Positions 54,015 to 63,790 of a DNA stretch of 64,000 bases are shown here, in pieces. Source of the DNA: Pseudomonas sp. PIC25 (lineage in GTDB: Bacteria; Pseudomonadota; Gammaproteobacteria; Pseudomonadales; Pseudomonadaceae); assembly GCF_002286785.1 (NCBI RefSeq), contig NZ_MUJY01000142.1:17755-81754 (forward strand). The letters run 5' to 3'. How positions within the stretch are numbered: the stretch's first letter is position 1; every line of letters begins with the position of its first letter. A program made the position numbers and the translations under genes. Under the pieces are notes generated by a model, which saw only the letters and a program-made list of their open reading frames with translations, searched no databases and was not told the origin of the DNA.

Positions 54015-57000
54015 ATGAGCCACTTGCTCGATCAACTGCGCTTCTTCAAGAGGAAGCAGGGCGAGTTCGCCGACGGCCACGGCGAGACCCGTATCGAATC
54101 CCGCGACTGGGAGAACGTCTACCGTTCGCGCTGGCAGTACGACAAGATCGTGCGCTCCACCCACGGGGTGAACTGCACCGGGTCGTGCTCCTGGAAGATC
54201 TACGTGAAGAACGGCCTGATCACCTGGGAAACCCAGCAGACCGACTACCCGCGTACCCGCAACGACCTGCCCAACCACGAGCCACGTGGCTGCCCGCGCG
54301 GCGCCAGCTACAGCTGGTACATCTACAGCGCCAACCGCTTGAAGTACCCGAAGGTGCGCAAGCCGCTGCTCAAGCTGTGGCGCGAGGCGCGCCGCACCCT
54401 GGCACCGGTGGAAGCCTGGGCCAGCATCGTCGAAGACAAGGCCAAGGCCGAGTCCTACAAGAGCAAGCGCGGCATGGGCGGCTTCATCCGCTCCAGCTGG
54501 GATGAGGTCAACGAGATCATCGCCGCCGCCAACGTCTACACCGTCAAGCAGTATGGCCCGGACCGCGTGGTCGGCTTCTCGCCGATCCCGGCGATGTCCA
54601 TGGTCAGCTACGCCGCGGGTAGCCGCTACCTGTCGCTGATCGGTGGCGTGTGCCTGTCCTTCTACGACTGGTACTGCGACCTGCCGCCGGCCTCGCCGCA
54701 AGTCTGGGGCGAGCAGACCGACGTGCCGGAATCGGCCGACTGGTACAACTCCAACTACATCATCGCCTGGGGCTCCAACGTTCCGCAGACGCGGACCCCG
54801 GACGCCCACTTCTTCACCGAGGTGCGCTACAAGGGCACCAAGACCGTGGCCATCACCCCGGACTACTCCGAGGTGGCCAAGCTCACCGACCTCTGGCTCA
54901 ACCCGAAGCAGGGTACCGACGCGGCGCTGGCACAGGCCTTCGCCCATGTCATCTTCAAGGAATTCCACCTGGAGAAGCCGAGCGCCTACTTCACCGACTA
55001 CGCCAAGCGCTACACCGACCTGCCGGTGCTGGTGCGTCTGATCGAGAAGGACGGCGCCTTCGTCGCCGACCGCTTCCTGCGCGCCTCCGACCTCGCCGAC
55101 AACCTCGGCCAGGCCAACAATCCCGAGTGGAAGACCATCGCCGTCGATGCCGCCACGGGCGAACTGGTGTCGCCGCAGGGCTCCATCGGCTACCGCTGGG
55201 GCGAGAAGGGCAAGTGGAACATCGAGGCGAAGGAGGGCGGTGAGGGCCGCGAGGTCGATCTCAAGCTGAGCCAGATCGATGGCGGCGAAGTGGCCGAGGT
55301 GGCCTTCCCGTATTTCGGCGGCATCCACCACGAACACTTCCAGCACGCCGAAGGCGAGGCCATCCAGCTGCGTCGCGTGCCGGTGCGCTCGATCACCCTG
55401 GCCGACGGCAGCAGTGCCAAGGTCGCCACCGTGTTCGACCTGATGGCCGGCAACCTGGCCATCGACCGTGGCCTGGGCGGCGCCAACGTCGCCAAGAGCT
55501 ACGACGACGCCAGCGTCCCCGGCACCCCGGCCTGGCAGGAAAAGATCACCGGCGTGGCGCGCGAGAAGGCGATCCAGATCGCCCGCGAATTCGCCGACAA
55601 CGCCGACAAGACCCGTGGCCGTTCCATGATCATCGTCGGTGCGGCGATGAACCACTGGTACCACATGGACATGAACTACCGCGGGCTGATCAACATGCTC
55701 ATGCTCTGCGGTTGCGTCGGCCAGACCGGCGGCGGCTGGGCCCACTACGTCGGCCAGGAAAAACTGCGTCCGCAGTGCGGCTGGCTGCCCCTGGCCTTTG
55801 GCCTGGACTGGAGCCGTCCGTCGCGGCAGATGAACGGCACCAGCTTCTTCTACAACCACAGCTCGCAGTGGCGCCACGAGAAGATGAGCATCCACGAAGT
55901 GCTCTCGCCGCTGGCCGACAAATCGCAGTTCCCCGAGCACATGCTCGACTACAACATCCGCGCCGAGCGCGCCGGCTGGTTGCCGAGCGCACCGCAGTTG
56001 AACCGCAACCCGCTGCAGATCACCCGCGACGCCGCCGCTGCCGGGATGTCGCCGGTGGACTACGTGGTGAAGTCGCTGAAGGACGGTTCGCTGCGCTTTG
56101 CCTGCGAGCAGCCGGACAACCCGGATAACTTCCCGCGCAACATGTTCGTCTGGCGTTCCAACCTGCTCGGTTCCTCGGGCAAGGGCCACGAGTACATGCT
56201 CAAGTACCTGCTGGGCACCAGGAACGGCGTGATGAACGAAGACCTCGGCAAGCGCGGCGGCTTCAAGCCGAACGAAGCCGAGTGGGTGGACGAGGGCGCC
56301 ATTGGCAAGCTCGATCTGGTCACCACCCTGGACTTCCGCATGTCCAGCACCTGCGTGTACTCCGACATCGTCCTGCCGACCGCCACCTGGTACGAGAAGG
56401 ACGACATGAACACCTCGGACATGCACCCCTTCATCCACCCGCTGTCGGCCGCCATCGACCCGGCCTGGGAAGCGCGTTCCGACTGGGAAATCTACAAGGG
56501 CATCGCCAAGTCCTTCTCGGCCATGGCGCGCGGCCACCTGGGCGTGGAGCAGGACCTGGTCACCGTGCCGCTGCTGCATGACAGCCCCGGCGAACTGGCC
56601 CAGCCGTTCGGCGGCAGCGACTGGAAGACCGCGGGCGTCGACCCGCAGCCGGGCAAGAACTGCCCGAACATGACCGTGGTCGAGCGCGACTATCCCAACA
56701 CCTACAAGAAGTTCACCTCCCTCGGCCCGCTACTGGAGAAGCTGGGCAATGGCGGCAAGGGCATCAACTGGAACACCGACGAAGAAGTGAAGTTCCTCGG
56801 CGAGCTGAACTACAAAGTGCGCGAGGAGGGCGTCAGCCAGGGTCGGCCGAAGATCGAGTCGGCCATCGACGCGGCGGAGGTCATTCTCTCCCTGGCGCCG
56901 GAAACCAACGGCCACGTGGCGGTCAAGGCCTGGGAAGCGCTGTCCGAGTTCACCGGCCGCGACCACAGCCACCTGGCGCTGCCGAAGGAGCACGAGGCGA

Positions 57001-57785
57001 TCCGCTTCCGCGACATCCAGGCGCAGCCGCGCAAGATCATCTCCAGCCCGACCTGGTCCGGTCTGGAAGACGAGCACGTCAGCTACAACGCCGGCTACAC
57101 CAACGTCCACGAATACATCCCGTGGCGCACCCTCACCGGTCGCCAGCAGTTCTTCCAGGACCACCCGTGGATGCAGGCATTCGGCGAGCAGATGATGAGC
57201 TACCGGCCGCCGATCAACACCCGCACCGTGGATTACGTGAAGGGCAAGAAGTCCAACGGCAACCCGGAGATCGTCCTCAACTGGATCACCCCGCACCAGA
57301 AGTGGGGCATCCACAGCACGTACACCGACAACCTGATCATGCTCACCCTCAGCCGGGGCGGGCCCATCGTCTGGATCTCCGAAGTCGACGCGAAGAAGGT
57401 CGGCATCGAGGACAACGACTGGATCGAGTGCTTCAACGCCAACGGCGCCCTGACCGCCCGCGCGGTGGTCAGCCAGCGGGTCAAGGAAGGCATGGTGCTG
57501 ATGTACCACGCCCAGGAACGCATCGTGAACGTGCCCGGCGCGGAAAGCACCAAGACCCGCGGCGGCCACCACAACTCGGTGACCCGCGTGGTGCTCAAGC
57601 CCACCCACATGATCGGCGGCTACGCCCAGCAGGCGTATGGCTTCAACTACTACGGCACGGTCGGCTGCAACCGCGACGAGTTCGTCGTGGTGCGCAAGAT
57701 GGCCAAGGTCGACTGGCTCGACGGCACCGACGTCGGTGGCCTGGGCGGCGACGCCCTGCCGCAACCCCTGCCGCAAGATATCTGA
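54015..57785 (+). CDS. narG: NarG, respiratory nitrate reductase alpha subunit
   Basis: A 1256-residue molybdenum subunit, the usual length. The N-terminus has the iron-sulfur (FS0) motif HGVNCTGSCSWKIYVKNG and NHEPRGCPRGASYSWY. The Mo-ligand Asp region YNSNYIIAWGSNVPQTRTPD and LINMLMLCGCVGQTGGGWAH are conserved. There is no twin-arginine leader, as expected for a cytoplasm-facing NarG. It binds bis-MGD and reduces nitrate to nitrite on the inner face of the membrane. GAGAGGAGAAGAAA precedes the ATG; narH follows by 11 bases. Confidence 0.97.
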   Translation: MSHLLDQLRFFKRKQGEFADGHGETRIESRDWENVYRSRWQYDKIVRSTHGVNCTGSCSWKIYVKNGLITWETQQTDYPRTRNDLPNHEPRGCPRGASYSWYIYSANRLKYPKVRKPLLKLWREARRTLAPVEAWASIVEDKAKAESYKSKRGMGGFIRSSWDEVNEIIAAANVYTVKQYGPDRVVGFSPIPAMSMVSYAAGSRYLSLIGGVCLSFYDWYCDLPPASPQVWGEQTDVPESADWYNSNYIIAWGSNVPQTRTPDAHFFTEVRYKGTKTVAITPDYSEVAKLTDLWLNPKQGTDAALAQAFAHVIFKEFHLEKPSAYFTDYAKRYTDLPVLVRLIEKDGAFVADRFLRASDLADNLGQANNPEWKTIAVDAATGELVSPQGSIGYRWGEKGKWNIEAKEGGEGREVDLKLSQIDGGEVAEVAFPYFGGIHHEHFQHAEGEAIQLRRVPVRSITLADGSSAKVATVFDLMAGNLAIDRGLGGANVAKSYDDASVPGTPAWQEKITGVAREKAIQIAREFADNADKTRGRSMIIVGAAMNHWYHMDMNYRGLINMLMLCGCVGQTGGGWAHYVGQEKLRPQCGWLPLAFGLDWSRPSRQMNGTSFFYNHSSQWRHEKMSIHEVLSPLADKSQFPEHMLDYNIRAERAGWLPSAPQLNRNPLQITRDAAAAGMSPVDYVVKSLKDGSLRFACEQPDNPDNFPRNMFVWRSNLLGSSGKGHEYMLKYLLGTRNGVMNEDLGKRGGFKPNEAEWVDEGAIGKLDLVTTLDFRMSSTCVYSDIVLPTATWYEKDDMNTSDMHPFIHPLSAAIDPAWEARSDWEIYKGIAKSFSAMARGHLGVEQDLVTVPLLHDSPGELAQPFGGSDWKTAGVDPQPGKNCPNMTVVERDYPNTYKKFTSLGPLLEKLGNGGKGINWNTDEEVKFLGELNYKVREEGVSQGRPKIESAIDAAEVILSLAPETNGHVAVKAWEALSEFTGRDHSHLALPKEHEAIRFRDIQAQPRKIISSPTWSGLEDEHVSYNAGYTNVHEYIPWRTLTGRQQFFQDHPWMQAFGEQMMSYRPPINTRTVDYVKGKKSNGNPEIVLNWITPHQKWGIHSTYTDNLIMLTLSRGGPIVWISEVDAKKVGIEDNDWIECFNANGALTARAVVSQRVKEGMVLMYHAQERIVNVPGAESTKTRGGHHNSVTRVVLKPTHMIGGYAQQAYGFNYYGTVGCNRDEFVVVRKMAKVDWLDGTDVGGLGGDALPQPLPQDI

Positions 57786-57796
57786 GGAGTAAGGCC

Positions 57797-59335
57797 ATGA
57801 AGATTCGTTCACAAGTGGGCATGGTCCTGAACCTGGACAAGTGCATCGGTTGCCATACCTGCTCGATCACCTGCAAGAACGTCTGGACCAGCCGCGAAGG
57901 CATGGAATACGCCTGGTTCAACAACGTCGAGACCAAGCCCGGCATCGGTTATCCGAAGGAGTGGGAGAACCAGGAGAAGTGGAAGGGCGGCTGGGTGCGC
58001 AACCCGGATGGCTCGATCAACCCGAAGATCGGCGGCAAGTTCCGCGTGCTGGCGAACATCTTCGCCAACCCGGACCTGCCGACCATCGACGACTACTACG
58101 AGCCGTTCGACTTCGACTACCAGAACCTCCACACCGCGCCGCTCGGCCAGCACCAGCCGGTGGCCCGGCCGCGTTCGCTGATCTCCGGACAGCGCATGGA
58201 AAAGATCGAGTGGGGCCCGAACTGGGAGGAAATCCTCGGTACCGAATTCGCCAAACGTCGCAAGGACAAGAACTTCGACAAGGTCCAGGCGGACATCTAC
58301 GGCGAGTACGAAAACACTTTCATGATGTACCTGCCGCGCCTGTGCGAGCACTGTCTCAACCCGGCGTGCGCGGCCTCCTGCCCGAGCGGTGCGATCTACA
58401 AACGCGAAGAGGACGGCATCGTCCTCATCGACCAGGAGAAGTGCCGCGGCTGGCGGATGTGCATCAGCGGCTGCCCGTACAAGAAGATTTACTTCAACTG
58501 GAAGAGCGGTAAGTCCGAGAAGTGCATCTTCTGCTTCCCGCGCATCGAGGCCGGCATGCCGACCGTCTGCGCCGAGACCTGCGTGGGCCGCATCCGCTAC
58601 CTCGGCGTGCTGCTCTACGATGCCGACCGCATCCATGAAGTGGCGAGCACCGCCAGCGAGCAGGACCTTTACGAGAAGCAGTTGGAAATCTTCCTCGACC
58701 CGCACGATCCGAAGGTCATCGCCCAGGCCCTGGCCGACGGCGTGCCGCAGTCGGTGATCGACGCCGCGCAGAAGTCGCCGGTGTACAAGATGGCGGTGGA
58801 CTGGAAGCTGGCCCTGCCGCTGCACCCGGAATACCGCACCCTGCCGATGGTCTGGTACGTGCCGCCGCTGTCGCCGATCCAGAACGCCGCAGCGTCCGGC
58901 CAGGTGGCCATGAACGGCGTGCTGCCGGACGTGGACAGCCTGCGTATCCCGCTGCGTTACCTGGCCAACCTGCTCACCGCAGGCGACGAGAAGCCGGTCA
59001 AGCGTGCCCTCAAGCGCATGCTGGCGATGCGTGCCTACAAGCGCGCCGAGCAGGTGGAAGGACGCCAGGACCTCGCGGTGCTGGACGAGGTCGGCCTGAG
59101 TGTCGCCGAGGTGGAGGACATGTACCGCTATCTCGCCATCGCCAACTACGAAGACCGCTACGTGATCCCTTCCGCCCACCGCGAAGAGGCCATGAGCGAC
59201 GCCTTCGCCGAGCGCTCCGGCTGCGGCTTCAGCTTCGGCAGCGGCTGCTCCGGCGCCTCGGACACCAACATGTTCGGCGCGAAGAAGGCCAACCGCCGCG
59301 ACATCATCAAGACCGTCCAGTTGTGGGAGGACTGA
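57797..59335 (+). CDS. narH: NarH, respiratory nitrate reductase beta subunit
   Basis: A 512-residue electron-transfer subunit. The four cysteine groups are present: CIGCHTCSITCKNVW, CEHCLNPACAASCPSG, CRGWRMCISGCPYKK (with the Trp that marks the [3Fe-4S] centre) and CIFCFPRIEAG with CAETCVGRIRYLG. ATG 57797 follows TGAGGAGTAAGGCC. It connects NarI hemes with NarG. Confidence 0.97.
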   Translation: MKIRSQVGMVLNLDKCIGCHTCSITCKNVWTSREGMEYAWFNNVETKPGIGYPKEWENQEKWKGGWVRNPDGSINPKIGGKFRVLANIFANPDLPTIDDYYEPFDFDYQNLHTAPLGQHQPVARPRSLISGQRMEKIEWGPNWEEILGTEFAKRRKDKNFDKVQADIYGEYENTFMMYLPRLCEHCLNPACAASCPSGAIYKREEDGIVLIDQEKCRGWRMCISGCPYKKIYFNWKSGKSEKCIFCFPRIEAGMPTVCAETCVGRIRYLGVLLYDADRIHEVASTASEQDLYEKQLEIFLDPHDPKVIAQALADGVPQSVIDAAQKSPVYKMAVDWKLALPLHPEYRTLPMVWYVPPLSPIQNAAASGQVAMNGVLPDVDSLRIPLRYLANLLTAGDEKPVKRALKRMLAMRAYKRAEQVEGRQDLAVLDEVGLSVAEVEDMYRYLAIANYEDRYVIPSAHREEAMSDAFAERSGCGFSFGSGCSGASDTNMFGAKKANRRDIIKTVQLWED

Positions 59336-59337
59336 GC

Positions 59338-60093
59338 ATGCGCATCCTGAAAGTCATCTCCCTGCTGCTGGACTACCCCGGCGAGCTGCTGCGCGACAAC
59401 CGCGACGAGCTGGCCGGCGTCATCACCGTGGCCCGCGAGATCAGCCCGACCCAGCGCACTGCGCTGGTCGGTCTGCTCGACGAGCTGGCCGACGGCGACC
59501 TGATGGACGTGCAGGAGCGCTACAGCGAGCTGTTCGACAAGGGCCGCGCGCTGTCCCTGCTGCTGTTCGAGCACGTGCACGGCGAGTCCCGCGACCGTGG
59601 CCAGGCCATGGTCGACCTGATGGCGCAGTACACCGAAGCCGGTTTCGCCATCGATGTGCGCGAGCTGCCGGACTACATCCCGCTGTACCTGGAATACCTG
59701 GCGACCCGCGACGACCTCGTGGCCCGCGAGGGTCTGGCCGACGTGGCGCATCTGCTGGCCTTGCTGGCGGCGCGCCTGGAGGAGCGCGAAAGCCCCTACG
59801 CCGCGTGCTTCCGCGCGCTGCTGCAGATCGCCGGCCAGCCGCTGGAGGAAACCCTGGCCGAACTGCGCGAGCAGGTCGCCGGGGAAACCCGCGACGACTC
59901 CCTGGAGGCCCTCGACAAGGTCTGGGAAGAAGAGCAGGTGAACTTCCTCCAGGCCAGCCAGCAGGAGCGCTGCAGCTCCATGGCCATGGGGCCGGGCAAG
60001 GCCCGCGAGGAAAGCGCGGTGCCGCTGCACTGGGTGGATTTCAAGCATGACGGGCAGGCCGCCGCGCTGGCCCAGGAGGTGCGTAATGTCTAA
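59338..60093 (+). CDS. narJ: NarJ, nitrate reductase assembly chaperone
   Basis: A 251-residue NarJ/TorD-type chaperone: ILKVISLLLDYPGELLRDNR, DVQERYSELFDKGRALSLLL and FEHVHGESRDRGQAMVDLMA. It binds NarG and aids molybdenum cofactor insertion. ATG 59338 follows GGGAGGACTGAGC directly after the narH stop. It overlaps narI by eight bases. Confidence 0.96.
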   Translation: MRILKVISLLLDYPGELLRDNRDELAGVITVAREISPTQRTALVGLLDELADGDLMDVQERYSELFDKGRALSLLLFEHVHGESRDRGQAMVDLMAQYTEAGFAIDVRELPDYIPLYLEYLATRDDLVAREGLADVAHLLALLAARLEERESPYAACFRALLQIAGQPLEETLAELREQVAGETRDDSLEALDKVWEEEQVNFLQASQQERCSSMAMGPGKAREESAVPLHWVDFKHDGQAAALAQEVRNV

Positions 60094-60889
60094 GTTGAAT
60101 TTCCTGCTGTTCGGGGTCTATCCCTACATCGCCCTGGCCATCTGCCTGATCGGTAGCTGGGCGCGCTTCGACCTGTCCCAGTACAGTTGGAAGGCCGGCT
60201 CCAGCCAGATCTTCAACCGCACGGCGGCCGAGCAGCGCTATATGCGCATCGCCAGCAATCTGTTCCACGTCGGCGTGCTGTTCATCCTCGCCGGCCACTT
60301 CGTCGGCCTGCTGACCCCCGAGGCGCTGTACCACTCGGTGATCAGCACCGCCAACAAGCAACTGCTGGCGATGGTTTCCGGCGGCTTCTTCGGCACTCTC
60401 TGCCTGATCGGGCTGCTGATGCTGATCAAGCGCCGTCTCGGCGATGCGCGGGTGCGGGCCAACTCCAACCCCAGCGACATCCTGATCCTGTTCGTCCTGC
60501 TGGCGCAGCTGGTGCTCGGCCTGCTGACCATCGTCGCCTCCACCGGCCATCTCGACGGTTCGGTGATGGTGATGCTGGCCAACTGGGCGCAGTCCACCGT
60601 GACCCTCGATCCGGTGGCCGCCGCCGCCGCCATCGCGCCGGTCAGCCTGGTCTACAAGCTCCACGTGTTCCTCGGCCTGACCCTGTTCGTGCTGTTCCCC
60701 TTCACTCGCCTGGTGCACATCGTCAGCGCACCGGTGTGGTACCTGGGCCGGCGCTATCAGATCGTCCGCCAGAAGGGCTCCCGCCCGGTGGCGCCGCGTC
60801 CGGTCATGGCGCGTCGCGACGAGCGCGTGGAAAGTGCCGAACCGGGCTACGCCCCGGCCCCGACCCTGGTACGGGACAGCATCAACTGA
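60086..60889 (+). CDS. narI: NarI, respiratory nitrate reductase gamma subunit (cytochrome b)
   Basis: A 267-residue cytochrome b subunit with five membrane helices. Heme-ligand histidines fall in SNLFHVGVLFILAGHFVGLL (helix 2) and HVFLGLTLFVLFPFTRLVHI (helix 5), followed by SAPVWYLGRRYQIV. The C-terminus is extended by about 35 Pro/Arg-rich residues compared with E. coli NarI (225). It oxidises quinol and passes electrons to NarH. Confidence 0.96.
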   Translation: MSKLNFLLFGVYPYIALAICLIGSWARFDLSQYSWKAGSSQIFNRTAAEQRYMRIASNLFHVGVLFILAGHFVGLLTPEALYHSVISTANKQLLAMVSGGFFGTLCLIGLLMLIKRRLGDARVRANSNPSDILILFVLLAQLVLGLLTIVASTGHLDGSVMVMLANWAQSTVTLDPVAAAAAIAPVSLVYKLHVFLGLTLFVLFPFTRLVHIVSAPVWYLGRRYQIVRQKGSRPVAPRPVMARRDERVESAEPGYAPAPTLVRDSIN

Positions 60890-60959
60890 GTCACGAAGGG
60901 GTGGATGAGGCGTTTCTGATCCGCCCCGCTCGATCACTTCAACGAAGAGGAATGCAGTC

Positions 60960-61118
60960 ATGGCATGTGGATGTGGTGGTGGTAACGGCGGGCAGGGCGG
61001 CTGCGGCGGGCAGAAGCCCGTGACCGAAGCGGCCGAGGCCCCGGCGGTGCAGGAAGTGGTGCCGGAGCCGGCCCAGGAAGAACAAGCGCAGGAAACCGAG
61101 CCGGGCTCGGAGCAGTAA
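60960..61118 (+). CDS. 52-residue Cys/Gly peptide paralogous to the isomerase N-terminus
   Basis: A small ORF: MACGCGGGNGGQGGCGGQKP, then VTEAAEAPAVQEVVPEPAQE and EEQAQETEPGSEQ. The Shine-Dalgarno AACGAAGAGGAATGC (AGAGGA) is well placed. Its first 17 residues are nearly the same as those of the next gene ([20 protein letters not shown]), and the acidic Pro/Glu tract after them is similar as well (EVVPEP against EVLLEP). The two open reading frames therefore look like a partial tandem duplication. Three cysteines (CxC and a third Cys) could bind a metal or form a thiol pair. Function unknown. Confidence 0.7.
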   Translation: MACGCGGGNGGQGGCGGQKPVTEAAEAPAVQEVVPEPAQEEQAQETEPGSEQ

Positions 61119-61185
61119 CGGCGAAACAGGTGAAGCGGCAATGCCCTTCACCTGGCCAAGAATTCACAGGTGAGAGGTAAAGGTC

Positions 61186-62133
61186 ATGGCATGCGGATGT
61201 GGTGGCGCGAATGCGGGGCAGGGGGGCTGTGGCGGGCATCAGCCTGCGGTCGAGGTCCCGGCTCAGACGCCGGTGGTGCGCGAAGTGCTGCTCGAGCCGG
61301 CGGTCGAAGCCGCGCCCGCCGCGGGGCCGGAACTGATCGCCAGCAGCGAGCAGGAATGGCCGCGGGTACGGGTGAACGGCGTGGCCATCGCGCCGGAAGC
61401 CATCGCCCAGGAGCTGCAATACCACCCGGCCGACAGCCGCGACGAGGCGGTCTATCTGGCGACCCAGGCGCTGGTGGTGCGCGAGCTGCTGCAACAGCGC
61501 ATCGGCGAGCTGGGCCTGTTGGTGCGGCCCGAGGCCGGGGAAAGCGAGGAAGAGGCGGCCACCCGCTGCCTGATCGAACAGGAGGTGCAATTGCCGCTGG
61601 CCGATGACGTCGCCTGCCGGCAGTTCTACTACAGCAACAGCCAGCGTTTCCGCAGCGCGCCGTTGGTGGCCGCGCGGCACATCCTGCTGGCTTGCCCGGC
61701 GGACGATGCCGACGCCCGTGGCGAGACCCGCGAGCTGGCACTCGGTCTGCTCGAGGCGTTGTTGCAAGCACCGCAGCGCTTCGCCGAACTCGCCCGGCAG
61801 CACTCGGCCTGTCCGTCGAAGGAGCAGGGCGGGGCGCTGGGGCAGATCAGCAAGGGCCAGACCGTGCCCGAGTTCGAACGCCAGTTGTTCCGCCTGCCTG
61901 CCGGTCTCTGCCCGCAGCCGCTGGAAAGCCGCTACGGCTTCCACCTGGTGACGGTGGACCAGCGCATCGACGGCGAGCAACTGCCCTACGAGGCGGTCGC
62001 CACAGCGATCCGCAACGAACTGAACCAGCGCGTCTGGCAGATCGGCGTCGCCCAGTACATCAAGGGATTGATCGGTGCGGCCGATATCGAAGGTATCCAT
62101 TTGCAGGGTGCGGATTCGCCGCTCCTGCAATAA
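61186..62133 (+). CDS. Parvulin-type peptidyl-prolyl isomerase of the nar operon
   Basis: A 315-residue protein. The N-terminus is the Cys/Gly cap [20 protein letters not shown] plus an acidic linker, then a helical SurA/NifM-like region (about 55-165) and a parvulin domain (about 165-265) with [58 protein letters not shown] and [14 protein letters not shown]. No secretion signal, so cytoplasmic. In P. aeruginosa a NifM-like isomerase gene follows narI in the same place. It probably assists folding of nitrate reductase. Confidence 0.92.
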   Translation: MACGCGGANAGQGGCGGHQPAVEVPAQTPVVREVLLEPAVEAAPAAGPELIASSEQEWPRVRVNGVAIAPEAIAQELQYHPADSRDEAVYLATQALVVRELLQQRIGELGLLVRPEAGESEEEAATRCLIEQEVQLPLADDVACRQFYYSNSQRFRSAPLVAARHILLACPADDADARGETRELALGLLEALLQAPQRFAELARQHSACPSKEQGGALGQISKGQTVPEFERQLFRLPAGLCPQPLESRYGFHLVTVDQRIDGEQLPYEAVATAIRNELNQRVWQIGVAQYIKGLIGAADIEGIHLQGADSPLLQ

Positions 62134-62171
62134 AAAGCAGCTTGCCGCTCATAACCAGGCGAGACATTTCC

Positions 62172-63161
62172 ATGGCCTCACTACTCGATGCCCACAACCG
62201 CCAGATTGATTACCTGCGCCTGTCGGTGACCGACCGCTGCGATTTCCGCTGTGTCTATTGCATGGCCGAAGACATGACCTTCCTGCCGCGCCAGCAGGTG
62301 CTGGCGCTGGAGGAGCTGGAGCGGGTGGCGAGAATCTTCGTCGGCCTGGGCGTGAAGAAAATCCGCCTCACCGGCGGCGAGCCGCTGGTGCGCAAGGGCA
62401 TCGTCGGCCTCTGCGAACGCATCGCCGCCTTGCCCGGCCTGCGCGAACTGGTGATGACCAGCAACGGCTCGCAGCTCGGCAAGCTGGCCCGGCCGCTGGC
62501 CAAGGCCGGCCTCAAGCGCCTCAACATCAGCCTGGACAGCCTCGACCCGGAGCGCTTCCGTGCCATCACCCGCACCGGCGACCTGCGCCAGGTGCTGGCC
62601 GGCATCGACGCGGCGCGGGAAGCCGGCTTCGAGCGGATCAAGCTCAACTGCGTGGTGATGAAGGGCCGCAACGCCGACGAGGTGCCGGCCCTGGTGGACT
62701 ACGCCGTGGCCAATGGCCTGGACATCAGCTTCATCGAAGAAATGCCCCTGGGCGCGGTCGGCCGCGACCGCGGCGAGAGCTTCTGCTCCAGCGACGAAGT
62801 GCGCGCCCTGATCGCCGAGCGCCACGCGCTGATCGACAGCGCCGAACAGAGTGGCGGTCCGGCCCGCTACGTGCGCCTGCTGGAACACCCGCAGACCCGC
62901 GTCGGTTTCATCTCACCGCACTCGCACAACTTCTGCGCCACCTGCAACCGCTTGCGTCTGACCGTGGAAGGCCGGCTGCTGCTGTGTCTTGGCCATGAGA
63001 ACTCCATCGACCTGCGTGGCCTGCTGCGCCGCCATCCCACCAGCGACATACCGATCATCGACGCCATCCATGGCGCCTTGCAGCGCAAGCCGCTGCGACA
63101 CGAATTTTCCTCCGCGGGCGAAGTGCAGGTGCTGCGCTTCATGAATGCCAGCGGCGGATAA
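62172..63161 (+). CDS. moaA: MoaA, GTP 3',8-cyclase for molybdenum cofactor
   Basis: A 329-residue radical SAM enzyme. The N-terminal cluster is CDFRCVYC (CxxxCxxC), the C-terminal cluster is [20 protein letters not shown] (CxxC-x13-C), and the GTP-binding [11 protein letters not shown] is present. The usual C-terminal double glycine is conserved (MNASGG). It makes the first molybdopterin precursor. It closes the nar operon and supplies cofactor for NarG when anaerobic; this is the moaA1 position of P. aeruginosa. Confidence 0.95.
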   Translation: MASLLDAHNRQIDYLRLSVTDRCDFRCVYCMAEDMTFLPRQQVLALEELERVARIFVGLGVKKIRLTGGEPLVRKGIVGLCERIAALPGLRELVMTSNGSQLGKLARPLAKAGLKRLNISLDSLDPERFRAITRTGDLRQVLAGIDAAREAGFERIKLNCVVMKGRNADEVPALVDYAVANGLDISFIEEMPLGAVGRDRGESFCSSDEVRALIAERHALIDSAEQSGGPARYVRLLEHPQTRVGFISPHSHNFCATCNRLRLTVEGRLLLCLGHENSIDLRGLLRRHPTSDIPIIDAIHGALQRKPLRHEFSSAGEVQVLRFMNASGG

Positions 63162-63184
63162 CCGGGCGGTTCTCCCTGACGTTT

Positions 63185-63209
63185 GGCCGCCGTGAGGCGG
63201 CTTTTTTTC
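63185..63209 (+). terminator. Rho-independent terminator of the nar operon
   Basis: GCCGCC / GGCGGC stem with a GTGA loop and TTTTTTT, 24 bases after moaA. It ends the narK-to-moaA transcript. Confidence 0.9.
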
Positions 63210-63243
63210 GGGCGATCCAAGGGGCGGTGAGAACGGTAACCCG

Positions 63244-63268
63244 GTAGGGTCGAATTCATTCGACCAGG
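63244..63268. repeat. REP-like palindrome
   Basis: TAGGGTCGAATTCATTCGACC, a variant of the GGGGCGAATTCATTCGCC palindrome seen elsewhere in the window. Confidence 0.6.
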
Positions 63269-63385
63269 CGAGGCCACGCCATGGGCACCGTTGGTCGCAT
63301 CGAGTCATCGGAGCGTGCAGGCGCCGTCTTGCTGGGCTGAGTCTTTTCTAGACTGAAACGTATCCACCCCGAGGAGGAAACGCCC

Positions 63386-63790
63386 GTGGCCATTCACCTC
63401 GATCACCTCATGGTGCCGGCTCATGACAAGCGGGCGTCGGCAAAGTTATTGGCCGGGCTGCTCGGGGTTCCTTGGTCGGAAACCGGCGTAGGCCCCTTCG
63501 TGCCCGTCTACCTGAACGACGGCCTGACCCTCGACTTCGACGAATGGAGCGGATTTTTCCCCCGGCTGCATTTCTGCTTCCGCGTCACCGAAGACGATTT
63601 CGACGCCATCCTCGCCCGCATCCACGCCATGGGTATCGACTACCGCAGCCACGTCCACGGCCCGGTCGACCGGCAGATCGACACCGAACACGGCGGTCGC
63701 ATCGTCTACTGGAACGAGCCGGACGGGCATCATTGGGAACTGCTCACCGTCAGCTACGCACGCCAACCTGACGACACCTCGATGTCGTAG
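63386..63790 (+). CDS. VOC (glyoxalase/bleomycin-resistance) family protein
   Basis: A 134-residue single VOC domain. GTG start at 63386 with GAGGAGGAAACGCCC upstream. The N-terminal metal His is in HLDHLMVPAHDK, and the C-terminal pair in HGGRIVYWNEPDGHHWELLT gives the conserved H and E. It is a stand-alone gene after the nar operon; substrate unknown. Confidence 0.87.
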   Translation: MAIHLDHLMVPAHDKRASAKLLAGLLGVPWSETGVGPFVPVYLNDGLTLDFDEWSGFFPRLHFCFRVTEDDFDAILARIHAMGIDYRSHVHGPVDRQIDTEHGGRIVYWNEPDGHHWELLTVSYARQPDDTSMS

